A DNA stretch of 64,000 nt. Source: Flavobacterium terrae. Its GTDB lineage: Bacteria > Bacteroidota > Bacteroidia > Flavobacteriales > Flavobacteriaceae. The first letter of the stretch is position 1. Each line of letters begins with the position of its first letter. The translations under genes and the position numbers were made by a program. This document shows, piece by piece, positions 1-8,680 of this stretch. The stretch covers positions 248,001 through 312,000 of the forward strand of contig NZ_FQZI01000003.1 in NCBI RefSeq assembly GCF_900142035.1. The letters run 5' to 3'. The notes under the pieces were generated by a model. That model saw only the letters and a list, made by a program, of their open reading frames with translations. It made no database searches and was not told the origin of the DNA.

Positions 1-242
1 TCATCTGGTCTTACACTTAAGAGTACTGCATATTTTTCTTTAACTCTAATTTGTTCATCTGTTAAGCCTTCTTCATACTGATCTACTAAACGTTGATTAT
101 TTTGATTTTCTTTAATTCCTAAGGTCTTTTTGATTTTTGCTTCATCATACTTTAATTTCAAAGGAACTTCTTCAATATATTTAGGTGCGCCACAAGAGAC
201 AACAATGATTAATATTAAAATAATTGGAAATATTTTTTTCAA
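1..242 (-). CDS. Lipoprotein, probable T6SS-iii component, partial
   Basis: The first 80 codons or so of a gene that runs off the left edge of the window. Translation appears to begin at a TTG (240-242), because no ATG or GTG lies upstream in frame. The product opens with a short basic and hydrophobic signal ending in the lipobox VVSC, so a lipidated Cys about 16 residues in is likely. The mature part is Lys/Glu-rich and has no recognised domain here. It diverges from the PKD-domain and TssH genes, and subtype-iii T6SS loci encode a dedicated lipoprotein (TssQ). A TssQ-type role is therefore inferred from context only. The 246-bp gap to the divergent gene must hold both promoters. Confidence 0.6.
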   Translation of the reverse strand, partial: MKKIFPIILILIIVVSCGAPKYIEEVPLKLKYDEAKIKKTLGIKENQNNQRLVDQYEEGLTDEQIRVKEKYAVLLSVRPD

Positions 243-352
243 AGCAATAAATATTTATAAGTAATTACTTACAAAAATATAATTTTTATGAAAAAAACAA
301 ATTTTAAAAGGATAAATTTTGTGTGAAGAAAAAAATATTTTGCAAGAAATTT

Positions 353-364
353 AGTTAATTAACT
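353..364. promoter_or_regulatory. Palindrome in divergent T6SS promoter region
   Basis: AGTTAATTAACT is a perfect 12-bp palindrome in the 246-bp gap between the divergent lipoprotein gene and the first PKD gene. It could be an operator for either direction. It is very AT-rich, so chance occurrence is quite possible. Confidence 0.25.
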
Positions 365-488
365 GAAAATCAACATGTAAAAAATATCTTACATTTTCAA
401 ATCTACACAAAAAATTTAATTGTAAGAAATTTTTCATAAAAAATTAGTAGAGACTGCATTTTTTTTTTAAGTTCGTGACAAAAAAAAC

Positions 489-1565
489 ATGAATCGCGGT
501 TTAAGAAGCCTACAAAATCTACTCATAAACTTTGATTATAGAATATTAGCATTGTTTATTTCATTGATGATAATAGGATCTATTTTCTTTTTTACAAAGG
601 CTATCAATACAGTTGATTGTGAAAACTCTACGTTTTATGTAGTAGCAAAAAATAGATTAGAAGGAGAAACTATAGAATTTTTTAACGAAACACCAAACGC
701 AAGTACTTGGAAATGGGATTTTGGTGATGGATCAAAAAATGCTTTTGATAAAAACACAACTCACATATACAAAAAATCGGGAAAGTATAGAGTTACTTTA
801 ACAATAAACGACAACTGTATTACTTATAAAGATGTAGTAATAAAATCTGTTGGTGATTTATCCAAAAGAATTAGAGTCCCTGAAATTATAGCTCCAACAG
901 TTGTAAGGGTTGGAGAAGAAGTAATATTCGACTATTACTATAACGGAACAGATATTTTTTCTTGGGAATGGAGCTTTGGTGAATCATCTAGACTTGATAA
1001 TACCGATAGTAACCCTACTCATATTTATCGAACACCTGGAGTTAAAAAAATTACATTAATAATCAATGGAAATATTAATAGTATAACTTCAAAAACAATA
1101 CTAGTAAAACCTAAAGAACAGGCATTAACTCAAGCATATGCTGAAGATGTTGAAATAAAACCATTAAAATTAAGACGTGGTCCTGCTCAAATTGATCCCG
1201 CAGAAGAGTTTGCCATGACATTACCGGTTGTACCTCCATCATCAAAAAAGAAACATAAAGAGTCTCAAAAAAATAATAACACTGCACCTTCCATTTCAGA
1301 AGAACAATTTGAATTGTTACTTCATCAAGTAGCAAAACAAAGTAAAACCAAAGATGATTTTGGAAATTTTTTATGTGAAGATTATAAAATACCGGTTCTT
1401 ATAAACGATTCTAAAATTATGCCTTTCGATGAATTTTGTAAAAAACTAATTGGTAAGACATTAAAAATATCAAAAATAAGACTGACGACAAATGACAATA
1501 ATTGTATTATAAATGTTGAAATAACATATAAAATAAAAAAACACCTCATTTGGATTAATGATTAA
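489..1565 (+). CDS. PKD-domain membrane protein of T6SS-iii locus (copy 1)
   Basis: A 358-residue bitopic protein with a short cytoplasmic N-terminus and one membrane segment at about residues 17-38. Two PKD-type beta-sandwich repeats follow, marked by WKWDFGDGS near residue 75 and WEWSFGE near residue 160. After a Pro/Lys-rich linker there is a C-terminal domain (about 265-355) beginning SEEQFELLLHQVA. The bulk should face the periplasm. It stands first in a tight run with a paralogue (15-bp gap) and tssH. Bacteroidota T6SS-iii loci replace the usual TssJLM membrane complex with family-specific proteins (TssN to TssR), and this is plausibly one of them (TssO or TssP type). I cannot decide which. 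Confidence 0.75.
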   Translation: MNRGLRSLQNLLINFDYRILALFISLMIIGSIFFFTKAINTVDCENSTFYVVAKNRLEGETIEFFNETPNASTWKWDFGDGSKNAFDKNTTHIYKKSGKYRVTLTINDNCITYKDVVIKSVGDLSKRIRVPEIIAPTVVRVGEEVIFDYYYNGTDIFSWEWSFGESSRLDNTDSNPTHIYRTPGVKKITLIINGNINSITSKTILVKPKEQALTQAYAEDVEIKPLKLRRGPAQIDPAEEFAMTLPVVPPSSKKKHKESQKNNNTAPSISEEQFELLLHQVAKQSKTKDDFGNFLCEDYKIPVLINDSKIMPFDEFCKKLIGKTLKISKIRLTTNDNNCIINVEITYKIKKHLIWIND

Positions 1566-1580
1566 TTATCAATTAATGAT

Positions 1581-2654
1581 ATGAAAAAAAGCAAAAATAG
1601 TTTTAAGCTGGTCTTCTCAAATTTTGAAACAAAAATTATATCTCTATTCGTTTTATTATTAATAGTGAGTGTTATAATATTTAGTTTTAAATATAAAAAA
1701 CATGTCGATTGTGACACTTCTGATTTTTACATTGTAGCGGAAAACTACTCCGTAGGTGAAGTAATTGAATTCCATAACGAGACACCTAATGCTACTAATT
1801 GGAAATGGGATTTTGGAGACGGAAGTCCTCGTGAAACTAAAAATCATGTATTACATAAATATACAGAACCCGGAATTTATACTATAACTTTAGTTATAAA
1901 TGGTTTTTGTTTGAAAGAAAAAAAAATACAAATAAAAGATCATGGAGAAATCATTGATAGAACAAAATTACCAGTGATAATAGCTCCAAAAATAGCTGCT
2001 GTAGGGCAAAAAGTAAATTTTACCTATAAATATTACACAAACGAAACCTTCTCATGGGAATGGAGTTTTGGTGAAACTGGACAAATAGATAATACAAATG
2101 AATTTCCAAACTATAGTTTTAGAACTCCTGGCCCTAAAACCGTTACATTAATTGTAAACGGAGAATATAAATTTAAAACTTCAAAAATAATCTACATCAA
2201 ACCACGTCCTGCATTTAAAAAAGAAAGTGAAATGATGCTAGAAGAAGGATATACGTATGAAAAACCTGTTGAAGCTTTTTACAAACCAAAAGGAAATCCA
2301 AAACCTGATGCTTCTGATAAAATTCTTAAAACAATTCCAACACGCTCTCGCGAAAGACATATAAGTGAATTTGCTCCTGATATATCTGAAAATCAATTTG
2401 AATTACTGCTTCATCAAGTTGCAAATCAAACTAAAGAGAAAGAAGATTTCAGCAAATACATCTGTGGCAATTATCAAATTCCAGTAATTAAAAACGGAGA
2501 TCAGGTAATATCCTTCGAGGAGTTTTGCAAAAGAATAAAAGGAAAAGAAATTAAAATAGAATCATTCAGACTTACAAAAGACAACTTAAACTGTATTGAT
2601 GGATTTAGCATCACTTATAAAGTAAAAGGTCTTATAGGTTGGACAGAAGATTAA
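1581..2654 (+). CDS. PKD-domain membrane protein of T6SS-iii locus (copy 2)
   Basis: A 357-residue paralogue of the preceding gene with the same layout. A membrane segment lies near residues 18-38. Two PKD repeats carry WKWDFGDGS and WEWSFGE, and the C-terminal domain has the same FELLLHQVA motif and a conserved FEEFCK. The two proteins align end to end without large gaps, so the pair arose by tandem duplication. The closest matches are in the PKD cores and the C-terminal domain; the linker after the second PKD repeat has diverged. It sits 16 bp upstream of tssH and is probably co-transcribed. A periplasmic structural role in the T6SS trans-envelope complex is inferred from context. Confidence 0.75.
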   Translation: MKKSKNSFKLVFSNFETKIISLFVLLLIVSVIIFSFKYKKHVDCDTSDFYIVAENYSVGEVIEFHNETPNATNWKWDFGDGSPRETKNHVLHKYTEPGIYTITLVINGFCLKEKKIQIKDHGEIIDRTKLPVIIAPKIAAVGQKVNFTYKYYTNETFSWEWSFGETGQIDNTNEFPNYSFRTPGPKTVTLIVNGEYKFKTSKIIYIKPRPAFKKESEMMLEEGYTYEKPVEAFYKPKGNPKPDASDKILKTIPTRSRERHISEFAPDISENQFELLLHQVANQTKEKEDFSKYICGNYQIPVIKNGDQVISFEEFCKRIKGKEIKIESFRLTKDNLNCIDGFSITYKVKGLIGWTED

Positions 2655-2670
2655 TTATAAAAGAGAAAAG

Positions 2671-5118
2671 ATGATTACAGAAAATATAATTTTCCATGAG
2701 GAGCTTCAATCTGCTCTTGAAATAGCTAAAAGAATTGCTCGTGAAGCAAAACAAAACCATTATACTGCTGCGCATTTACTAAAAGCAATTTTACATCGCG
2801 ATTTAACCTTGCTAAAAGAGTTAGAATCGATGGGTAAAGATGTTTTCTTTATTGAAGAATGGGCAGAAGTAAGAATCGATGAATTTCCAAAAACCAACAA
2901 ACCAACAGAAGTTGAAGCGCATGAAAGTATTGACGATATCATCGCAGAAGCTGATGCTGTCCGCGATATTCTTGGGAAGGAAGAAATAGATCTATTTGCA
3001 ACCATGGTTGCCTTAGCAACACCTGGAGTTGGTTTCAACTTTGATCAAATGAAAAGTTTTCCTGTGACTCGCTCTGAATTACTTACAGAAAGAGAAGATG
3101 GAAAATTGAACTCCGAATTAATGAATCTTCCTTCAGAAAGATCTATTTCTAAATACATTCACAAATATTGTTCGAATAAAACGGCAAAGCTTAAAAAGAA
3201 TAAAATTGAGATTGTTGGTAGAGATAAAGAAATAAAAGAGATTACAGAAATTTTATGTCGCTTTTCAAAGCCCAATGTTCTTCTCAATGGTTATCCAGGA
3301 GTTGGAAAATCGTCTGTTATTAATGGTTTTACAAATGCAATTCTAAACAATCAAGTTCCAGAAAAACTATTAAATACAGAAATTTTTGAATTGGATTTAG
3401 CTACTCTAATAGCAGGAGCTTCTTATAAAGGAGAGATTGAGGACAGACTGAAAAAATTGATTCAAGAATTAAAATCATATCCCAAAGCTATTTTAGTCAT
3501 TGACGGAATTCATGTCCTATTAGATAAGAATAGTGATAACGCCGGAATATCAAGTATTTTAAAAAGTGAATTATCAAAAGGGCTTACCTTAATTGCAACC
3601 ACAACTGTTGATGAGTTCACCAAAAAAATAGAAAAAGACGAAGTCTTATCTGGAATGTTTGAAATGATAAAAATTGAAGAACCAGATGACGAAAATGCTT
3701 TCAGAATCATCAAAACAGCTTTAAAATCTTATAACGAGCATCATAAAATTAAAACTAATGATGAGACAATTAGAGAATCAATTCGTTTGTCTAAACGTTA
3801 CTTAAAAGAAAAAAGCCTTCCTGAATCGGCACTTAACTTATTAGACAGAACAATGTCTGTAATTAAAACTGCAGGAGAATCATTTCTTTCTGAGAAAGAG
3901 GTTTTATCAACTAAAATTGAAAAAATTAAAGAATTAAATGATGAAGCTAAATTACAAGAGGCAAAATGGTTATATGAAGACATTAAACGTAAAACACATT
4001 ATCTACTAACTCAGGAGCAGCACATTGAAGATGAAAATTTAACTGATATTGATGCTGACACTTTAATTTCAAAATTAGAGAACCTTTTAGAAAGGCTTAC
4101 TCCTATCGCTCAAAGTAAAAAAGAACATATTGAACCTATTGACTTAGGAGCTATTGTTGCGCAAAAAACAAATATTCCTCTGGGAAAATTACAAACAGAA
4201 GAAAAAGATCGTTTGCAAAACATGGAGGAAATCTTAAAGAAAAGAGTGGTTGGCCAAGATTTAGCCATCGAAATTGTTTCTGAATCTGTTTTAGAATCCA
4301 GATCTGGATTAAGTAAAGCTGGTCAACCAATAGGATCATTTTTCTTTCTTGGTCCAACTGGAACTGGTAAAACAGAATTAGCAAAATCATTAGCTGATTT
4401 TCTTTTTCAAGATGAAAGTGCTATTATCCGTTTTGATATGTCGGAGTTTAAAGAAGAACATTCGGCGGCCTTATTATATGGAGCACCTCCAGGATATGTT
4501 GGTTATGAAGACGGAGGATTACTTGTGAATAAAATTAGACAAAAGCCCTACTCTATTGTACTTTTTGATGAAATTGAAAAAGCACACCCTTCTGTTTTTG
4601 ACGTTTTTTTACAAATTATGGATGAAGGAAAACTTCACGATCGCTTAGGTAAAGAAGGTGATTTTTCTAACGCTTTAATCTTATTTACTTCAAATATTGG
4701 TTCACAATTTATTGTTGAATCAATTACAAATGGAAGCGGTTATCCATCATCAAATCAATTGATGGAAATTATGACTAAACATTTTAGACCAGAATTCTTA
4801 GGTCGTTTGACAGAAATCATTCCTTTTGCACCAATTTCTAAAGAAAACGCTCTTGGTATTTTTGAAATTCATCTTAAAAAAGAGTTATACGATTTACTTA
4901 AATCACTAGAAATTTCAATCACAATTTCTGAAGAAGCAAAGTCTTTTTTAGTAGACAATGGTTTTAATGCAACTTATGGAGCAAGACCTTTAAAAGGAAT
5001 TATACGATCTGAACTGAGAAGACCATTAGCTAAAAAAATAATTGCTAATGAAGTACTTGAAGGAAGTAATGTAACTGTCAGTTTAAAAGACAACGATTTA
5101 ATTTGGGATATCAAATAA
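2671..5118 (+). CDS. tssH: TssH/ClpV-family AAA+ ATPase of T6SS
   Basis: An 815-residue Clp/Hsp100 protein that should disassemble the contracted T6SS sheath in the cytoplasm. The order is a Clp-N-like domain (about 1-150), nucleotide-binding domain 1, a coiled middle region (about 395-480) and nucleotide-binding domain 2. Domain 1 keeps a Walker A (GYPGVGKSS, about 207-215) and the aromatic pore loop in AGASYKGE. However, its Walker B reads VIDGIH, with Gly279 in place of the catalytic Glu, and the usual Arg-Arg finger before Phe330 is Gly-Met. Domain 2 is intact: GPTGTGKT from 561, LFDE at 633-634, GYVGYEDGG pore loop and EFLGR. Its place next to tssF and tssE marks it as ClpV and not ClpB. 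Confidence 0.9.
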   Translation: MITENIIFHEELQSALEIAKRIAREAKQNHYTAAHLLKAILHRDLTLLKELESMGKDVFFIEEWAEVRIDEFPKTNKPTEVEAHESIDDIIAEADAVRDILGKEEIDLFATMVALATPGVGFNFDQMKSFPVTRSELLTEREDGKLNSELMNLPSERSISKYIHKYCSNKTAKLKKNKIEIVGRDKEIKEITEILCRFSKPNVLLNGYPGVGKSSVINGFTNAILNNQVPEKLLNTEIFELDLATLIAGASYKGEIEDRLKKLIQELKSYPKAILVIDGIHVLLDKNSDNAGISSILKSELSKGLTLIATTTVDEFTKKIEKDEVLSGMFEMIKIEEPDDENAFRIIKTALKSYNEHHKIKTNDETIRESIRLSKRYLKEKSLPESALNLLDRTMSVIKTAGESFLSEKEVLSTKIEKIKELNDEAKLQEAKWLYEDIKRKTHYLLTQEQHIEDENLTDIDADTLISKLENLLERLTPIAQSKKEHIEPIDLGAIVAQKTNIPLGKLQTEEKDRLQNMEEILKKRVVGQDLAIEIVSESVLESRSGLSKAGQPIGSFFFLGPTGTGKTELAKSLADFLFQDESAIIRFDMSEFKEEHSAALLYGAPPGYVGYEDGGLLVNKIRQKPYSIVLFDEIEKAHPSVFDVFLQIMDEGKLHDRLGKEGDFSNALILFTSNIGSQFIVESITNGSGYPSSNQLMEIMTKHFRPEFLGRLTEIIPFAPISKENALGIFEIHLKKELYDLLKSLEISITISEEAKSFLVDNGFNATYGARPLKGIIRSELRRPLAKKIIANEVLEGSNVTVSLKDNDLIWDIK

Positions 5119-5120
5119 CA

Positions 5121-5147
5121 AAAAGGAGCTTAAAAAGCTCCTTTTTT
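5121..5147. terminator. Bidirectional terminator between tssH and tssF
   Basis: AAAAGGAGCT and AGCTCCTTTT form a 10-bp stem around a very short loop, with A and T tracts on both sides. It separates the convergent tssH and tssF genes and can serve both strands. Confidence 0.85.
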
Positions 5148-5148
5148 A

Positions 5149-6996
5149 TTAATTTACAATGAGTCTGTATGGATAAATGTTTGATGAAACTTGATCCAAT
5201 TTATGCATTAAATTGTCACACAAATAATTCCATTCATTATCAGAAAACTGAATGTCTTCATCAGTATTTTTATAAACTTTAATATCAATTGTTCTTACAA
5301 ATCCTGTGTTTAATGATGGATCAATTTTAGTTCCCTTATCTACTTCTATTTTAGAAATTGTGTGTCCAAAATGCTTTAAACAGAATGTCTTAATATCAGC
5401 AAATGTCACTATTCTTCCATGAGATAATAAAGCTTCTCTATAAGATAATATTTTTTCTCTTGAAGTAAGTCTTGTCTTCCCTCCTACACTTGGCTCAACT
5501 AAATACATGGAATTCCCTATAAAATCTGAACCAAAAGGTAGCTCTAATTTTGTTCCAGGTTTTATATCGTTAGCATCTTCTCCACATGTAGACCAAAAGT
5601 TGACAAAAAAGGTATCATTCTCCGTTCTATCATCTAATAATTTAGATTTAATAACTACATATGGAAAATTAGATTTTAGAAATGAACTTTCTTTTGTTTG
5701 CTGTTCAAGCGTAGCAATAAGTTGATTCATTTCACCAATAATACTTCTCACAAAATCACCACCTAAAACAGAAAAAGAAGCACTCTCATCTTTTAATAGT
5801 TCTAAAAGATATTGCATCATTTCGGATGCATTACGTTCATCAAATCTATTTACACCATTACTTCTTAAACTCGCATGACCTGCTTCTAATGCTTTATTTG
5901 AAAAATCTTTTAAATGATAATCAAAACCTCTAGAATCTGTTATATCTTCTAGATCTAAAAAGTGATCAGTATTTATTAATGGAATATAATTGATATAAGG
6001 ATCTATTCTTTGAGCTAAATTTATTAGTCTTTTATTAATAACTGGAAAACAGTTTAGAGCAAAATTTATATTTTCAAAAATTGCACTATTAATCACTTCA
6101 GGAAACTCAATACGTAACCACAAAACATCTTTTAAAGCGCTAATTTTATCATTATCAAATACTTCTAATATTTCTTTTGGTGCTTTGAAAATAGAATCGC
6201 TTAGTGCAATATCTTCAGTTAAATGAAAAAATTTGTCAAAATAAAAAGTATTTACTTCAGAATAAATTTGATTAATTCGATTGTAATTTTTTGTTACAAT
6301 TGCATCGACATCTAATTCTTTTGTTATAGCATTATATCCTTCTTTGAATTTAAGTTCTTCATCTCCTAAAAATATTCTTGCTTGTTTTAAGTAATGGTAA
6401 AATACTTCTCTTTGATGTGTATTTTTCACATCAACAAAAAACATCAATTGCTTTAAAATTTCATTTGGCTCAAGACATTTGATTCCAAGCCATAAATTAG
6501 ATTGTGGCAATGATGAATTATTAGACTTCAATAAAAACTCTTTGTGAACACCTTTATTAAAAGTATATAATGATTTATCAAATGCCATTAATTCCACTTC
6601 AGCGCTGGAAAGCATAAAATTACCAGTTGGACCAAAATAAACTTCTTTTATAATCGGTTTTATTGGATCATAAATATTAGGAATACTTTTTTTGCAATGG
6701 AACTGATGCTCTAACATCAATTTATAATTGTTTTCTGAAGGAGTGGCGTGAATAATTGTTCTTGAAGGAAGTGCTCCAGTATTTGACGCTGGAGACATTA
6801 TTTCGAGCAATCGTTCGATTATTCTTGCATCTGAATTATTAAGTTCAACAGATAGTTTTTCTAATTCTGAAGCACAAGCTTCTAATAACATTGCAACAAT
6901 AGGATCAAAGGATGTTTCTAACTCACTATCACTATAACCCCAAACCCTGGCTGCTCTTTTTAAAATTCTATCTTTAATACGTTCTTGAATTTCCAT
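5149..6996 (-). CDS. tssF: T6SS baseplate protein TssF
   Basis: A 615-residue protein matching the TssF/VasA family in length and in its N-terminal signature. That signature is a helix that includes FDPIVAMLLEACASELEKL, then a stretch ending ERLLEIMSP and the PS(R)TI strand. TssF is a wedge subunit of the T6SS baseplate and works with TssE, TssG and TssK in the cytoplasm. The C-terminal region (RTIDIKVYKNTDEDI and after) fits the family's end domain. The gene starts 5 bp after tssE ends, so the two are co-transcribed. Its stop lies just past the shared terminator with tssH. Confidence 0.88.
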   Translation of the reverse strand: MEIQERIKDRILKRAARVWGYSDSELETSFDPIVAMLLEACASELEKLSVELNNSDARIIERLLEIMSPASNTGALPSRTIIHATPSENNYKLMLEHQFHCKKSIPNIYDPIKPIIKEVYFGPTGNFMLSSAEVELMAFDKSLYTFNKGVHKEFLLKSNNSSLPQSNLWLGIKCLEPNEILKQLMFFVDVKNTHQREVFYHYLKQARIFLGDEELKFKEGYNAITKELDVDAIVTKNYNRINQIYSEVNTFYFDKFFHLTEDIALSDSIFKAPKEILEVFDNDKISALKDVLWLRIEFPEVINSAIFENINFALNCFPVINKRLINLAQRIDPYINYIPLINTDHFLDLEDITDSRGFDYHLKDFSNKALEAGHASLRSNGVNRFDERNASEMMQYLLELLKDESASFSVLGGDFVRSIIGEMNQLIATLEQQTKESSFLKSNFPYVVIKSKLLDDRTENDTFFVNFWSTCGEDANDIKPGTKLELPFGSDFIGNSMYLVEPSVGGKTRLTSREKILSYREALLSHGRIVTFADIKTFCLKHFGHTISKIEVDKGTKIDPSLNTGFVRTIDIKVYKNTDEDIQFSDNEWNYLCDNLMHKLDQVSSNIYPYRLIVN

Positions 6997-7001
6997 AAAT
7001 T

Positions 7002-7436
7002 TTAAATGTATGATAGTGGTCCCACAAAAAAGTAACCAAAAAAGTTAAAGTCTCTATTTGTTTTTTTAACGTTACCCATTACAGTAACATTAACTTTTTT
7101 CTTCATACGAAGATTATTGTTATATGAAACTGCTTTAGCTTCAGTAATATTAACTTCAATATCAGTTACATCAAGTCTATATTCATAAGTTTTAATTGCC
7201 ACTTTTAAAGCATCACGAATTTTATCTTTAAGAGTGTTCTGGTCTGAAAGCAAATCGAAATCCATTTCCCAAATTTTACAACCAAACATTTCATCAAACT
7301 TACATTCACCAAAAGATGTTGTAGCTACTAAATTGATATATTGAGCTATTGAATGCTCTAAATTAGTTTTATCGATTTCTTTTTTTGCCATTAAGTCTTT
7401 AAAGCTTATTGGCGTTTTATAATAAACTCCGTACAT
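7002..7436 (-). CDS. tssE: T6SS baseplate protein TssE (gp25-like)
   Basis: A 144-residue gp25/GPW lysozyme-like protein, the T6SS counterpart of the phage T4 baseplate wedge protein gp25. Visible family features are the early SIAQYINLVATTSFGE segment, the Cys/Phe-containing FGCKIWEMDF loop and the later helix KDKIRDALKVAIKTYE. The end is a beta-rich tail. Its start codon overlaps the stop of the upstream gene (TAATG), which suggests translational coupling, and tssF follows after 5 bp. The three genes are therefore a coupled baseplate module. Confidence 0.85.
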   Translation of the reverse strand: MYGVYYKTPISFKDLMAKKEIDKTNLEHSIAQYINLVATTSFGECKFDEMFGCKIWEMDFDLLSDQNTLKDKIRDALKVAIKTYEYRLDVTDIEVNITEAKAVSYNNNLRMKKKVNVTVMGNVKKTNRDFNFFGYFFVGPLSYI

Positions 7437-8152
7437 TATATGTAGACAATTTTATTTACTTTACCAGATTTATCAATTTCAATTTCTTTAATTGTCTTAT
7501 TTCTTTTCATAACCTGAATTTCAACATTTGGAATAGTTTTTATGAACTTTTCTCTATATCTAATGTCACCTATAAATCTTTGTCCATCACTATTATCAAT
7601 TACACAGAAAAAATTTTCATTTTTAGTTTCCTTGAAAATATTTTCTGGTAATTGACCAGCGACTAAATGAGCTACTGTGATACCTTTTTTCAAACTATAA
7701 GACATATAATTATCCCTCATAGTTCTATACCTTGAGACTTCAAAATAATCAATGGCAGTTTTTAAAGGTTCATAAGAAATTGAGGGCAAATTTGAAATTT
7801 GTCTTTTAAACCATTCTATTCCCAAGAATTTGAATTTACTAATCGATTTGTTTTTGATTTCTTTTAAAAGAAGAGTATCTCTAGTAACCTCATAAAAGTT
7901 AGTCTCGTTTGTTTTATCATCTGTGATACTCATTTTGTAAGTAACCAATTCTACATCGGAAGTTTTAGTTCCTTTTTTTAGACTAACATTTACTTTACCA
8001 ACTTCTTCGTCAGTAATTACAATAGTAATAGTGTGTTTAGTTAATGCCGAGTCAAAAGTAGTTATGAGTTCTCTTTGACCTACACCAGCATATAATGGAG
8101 ATCCTTCATTATCAGTAATTGACATAGAAAGACCTAATTGAGGTAATGACAT
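7436..8152 (-). CDS. Unassigned T6SS-iii-linked protein (possible baseplate partner)
   Basis: A 238-residue protein beginning MSLPQLGLSMSITD. I chose the ATG at 8152; the longer reading would need a TTG at 8191. The N-terminal half is beta-rich and the middle has conserved-looking aromatic segments (LGIEWFKRQIS, YFEVSRYRTM). A glycine-bearing segment GITVAHLVAGQLPENIF follows, with a basic beta-strand tail. No family is recognised. Coupling to tssE by a TAATG overlap and proximity to tssF suggest a baseplate role. A diverged TssG or spike adaptor would fit the position, but no sequence motif proves it. Confidence 0.6.
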   Translation of the reverse strand: MSLPQLGLSMSITDNEGSPLYAGVGQRELITTFDSALTKHTITIVITDEEVGKVNVSLKKGTKTSDVELVTYKMSITDDKTNETNFYEVTRDTLLLKEIKNKSISKFKFLGIEWFKRQISNLPSISYEPLKTAIDYFEVSRYRTMRDNYMSYSLKKGITVAHLVAGQLPENIFKETKNENFFCVIDNSDGQRFIGDIRYREKFIKTIPNVEIQVMKRNKTIKEIEIDKSGKVNKIVYI

Positions 8153-8279
8153 ATTCTTTCTTTTGGGATAAATGTAAGAAAAATATGTCAATTAAAAAGT
8201 GTTTTTGTTTTTTGACTTTTAATTAATGTTTATAAAGAATTTCAATTTCAGCAAATTAAAAAAATAAAAAAGTTGAAAG

Positions 8280-8558
8280 TTATAATGTAAAGAAAAAAGG
8301 CTCTAATTTTTTTATCGCCTTGTTTAAATAAACTACTTTCAATTCCTCTACATCATTAATATAATTATCATCAGAAATGCTATTATTAAATGCATCAATT
8401 CTTAAATGAAGTTTAAGTTCTTGACTAACATAATCGCAACATTTATCGTAAAAAACTTCAACCATTTTTCTTTCATCAAGATAACTAAGGAAATTTTTAT
8501 TGCTTTCTTCTAATCTATGTAAGAAAAATGATTTATCAATATTATGAAATTTTTCCAT
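8280..8558 (-). CDS. Small hypothetical protein upstream of T6SS baseplate genes
   Basis: A 92-residue acidic, mainly helical protein with no signal peptide or membrane segment. Two adjacent Cys (KCCDYV) sit mid-protein. It ends 127 bp before the unassigned T6SS-linked gene, on the same strand, and could lead that transcript. The function is unknown, and its link to secretion rests only on position. Confidence 0.5.
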   Translation of the reverse strand: MEKFHNIDKSFFLHRLEESNKNFLSYLDERKMVEVFYDKCCDYVSQELKLHLRIDAFNNSISDDNYINDVEELKVVYLNKAIKKLEPFFFTL

Positions 8559-8680
8559 TACTCAAGCTTTTATATATTAAACTTAAATGCAATATGTTTT
8601 ATTATTTACATGAGAAAAGTTATTTCATCTTATTTATAATTAAGTTGATGACGGTCAATGATTTATAAAATAATTTTATT

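Noticed and set aside
1111..1335. Minus-strand frame inside the first PKD gene
   Set aside because: A shadow frame with no leader and odd composition, fully inside a well-supported gene. The same applies to similar antisense frames throughout the window.
5507..5725. Plus-strand frame inside tssF
   Set aside because: Antisense shadow of a conserved gene with no start signal or homology seen.
7409..7651. Plus-strand frame across the tssE start region
   Set aside because: Antisense to two coupled T6SS genes; low-complexity Phe/Ile-rich translation.
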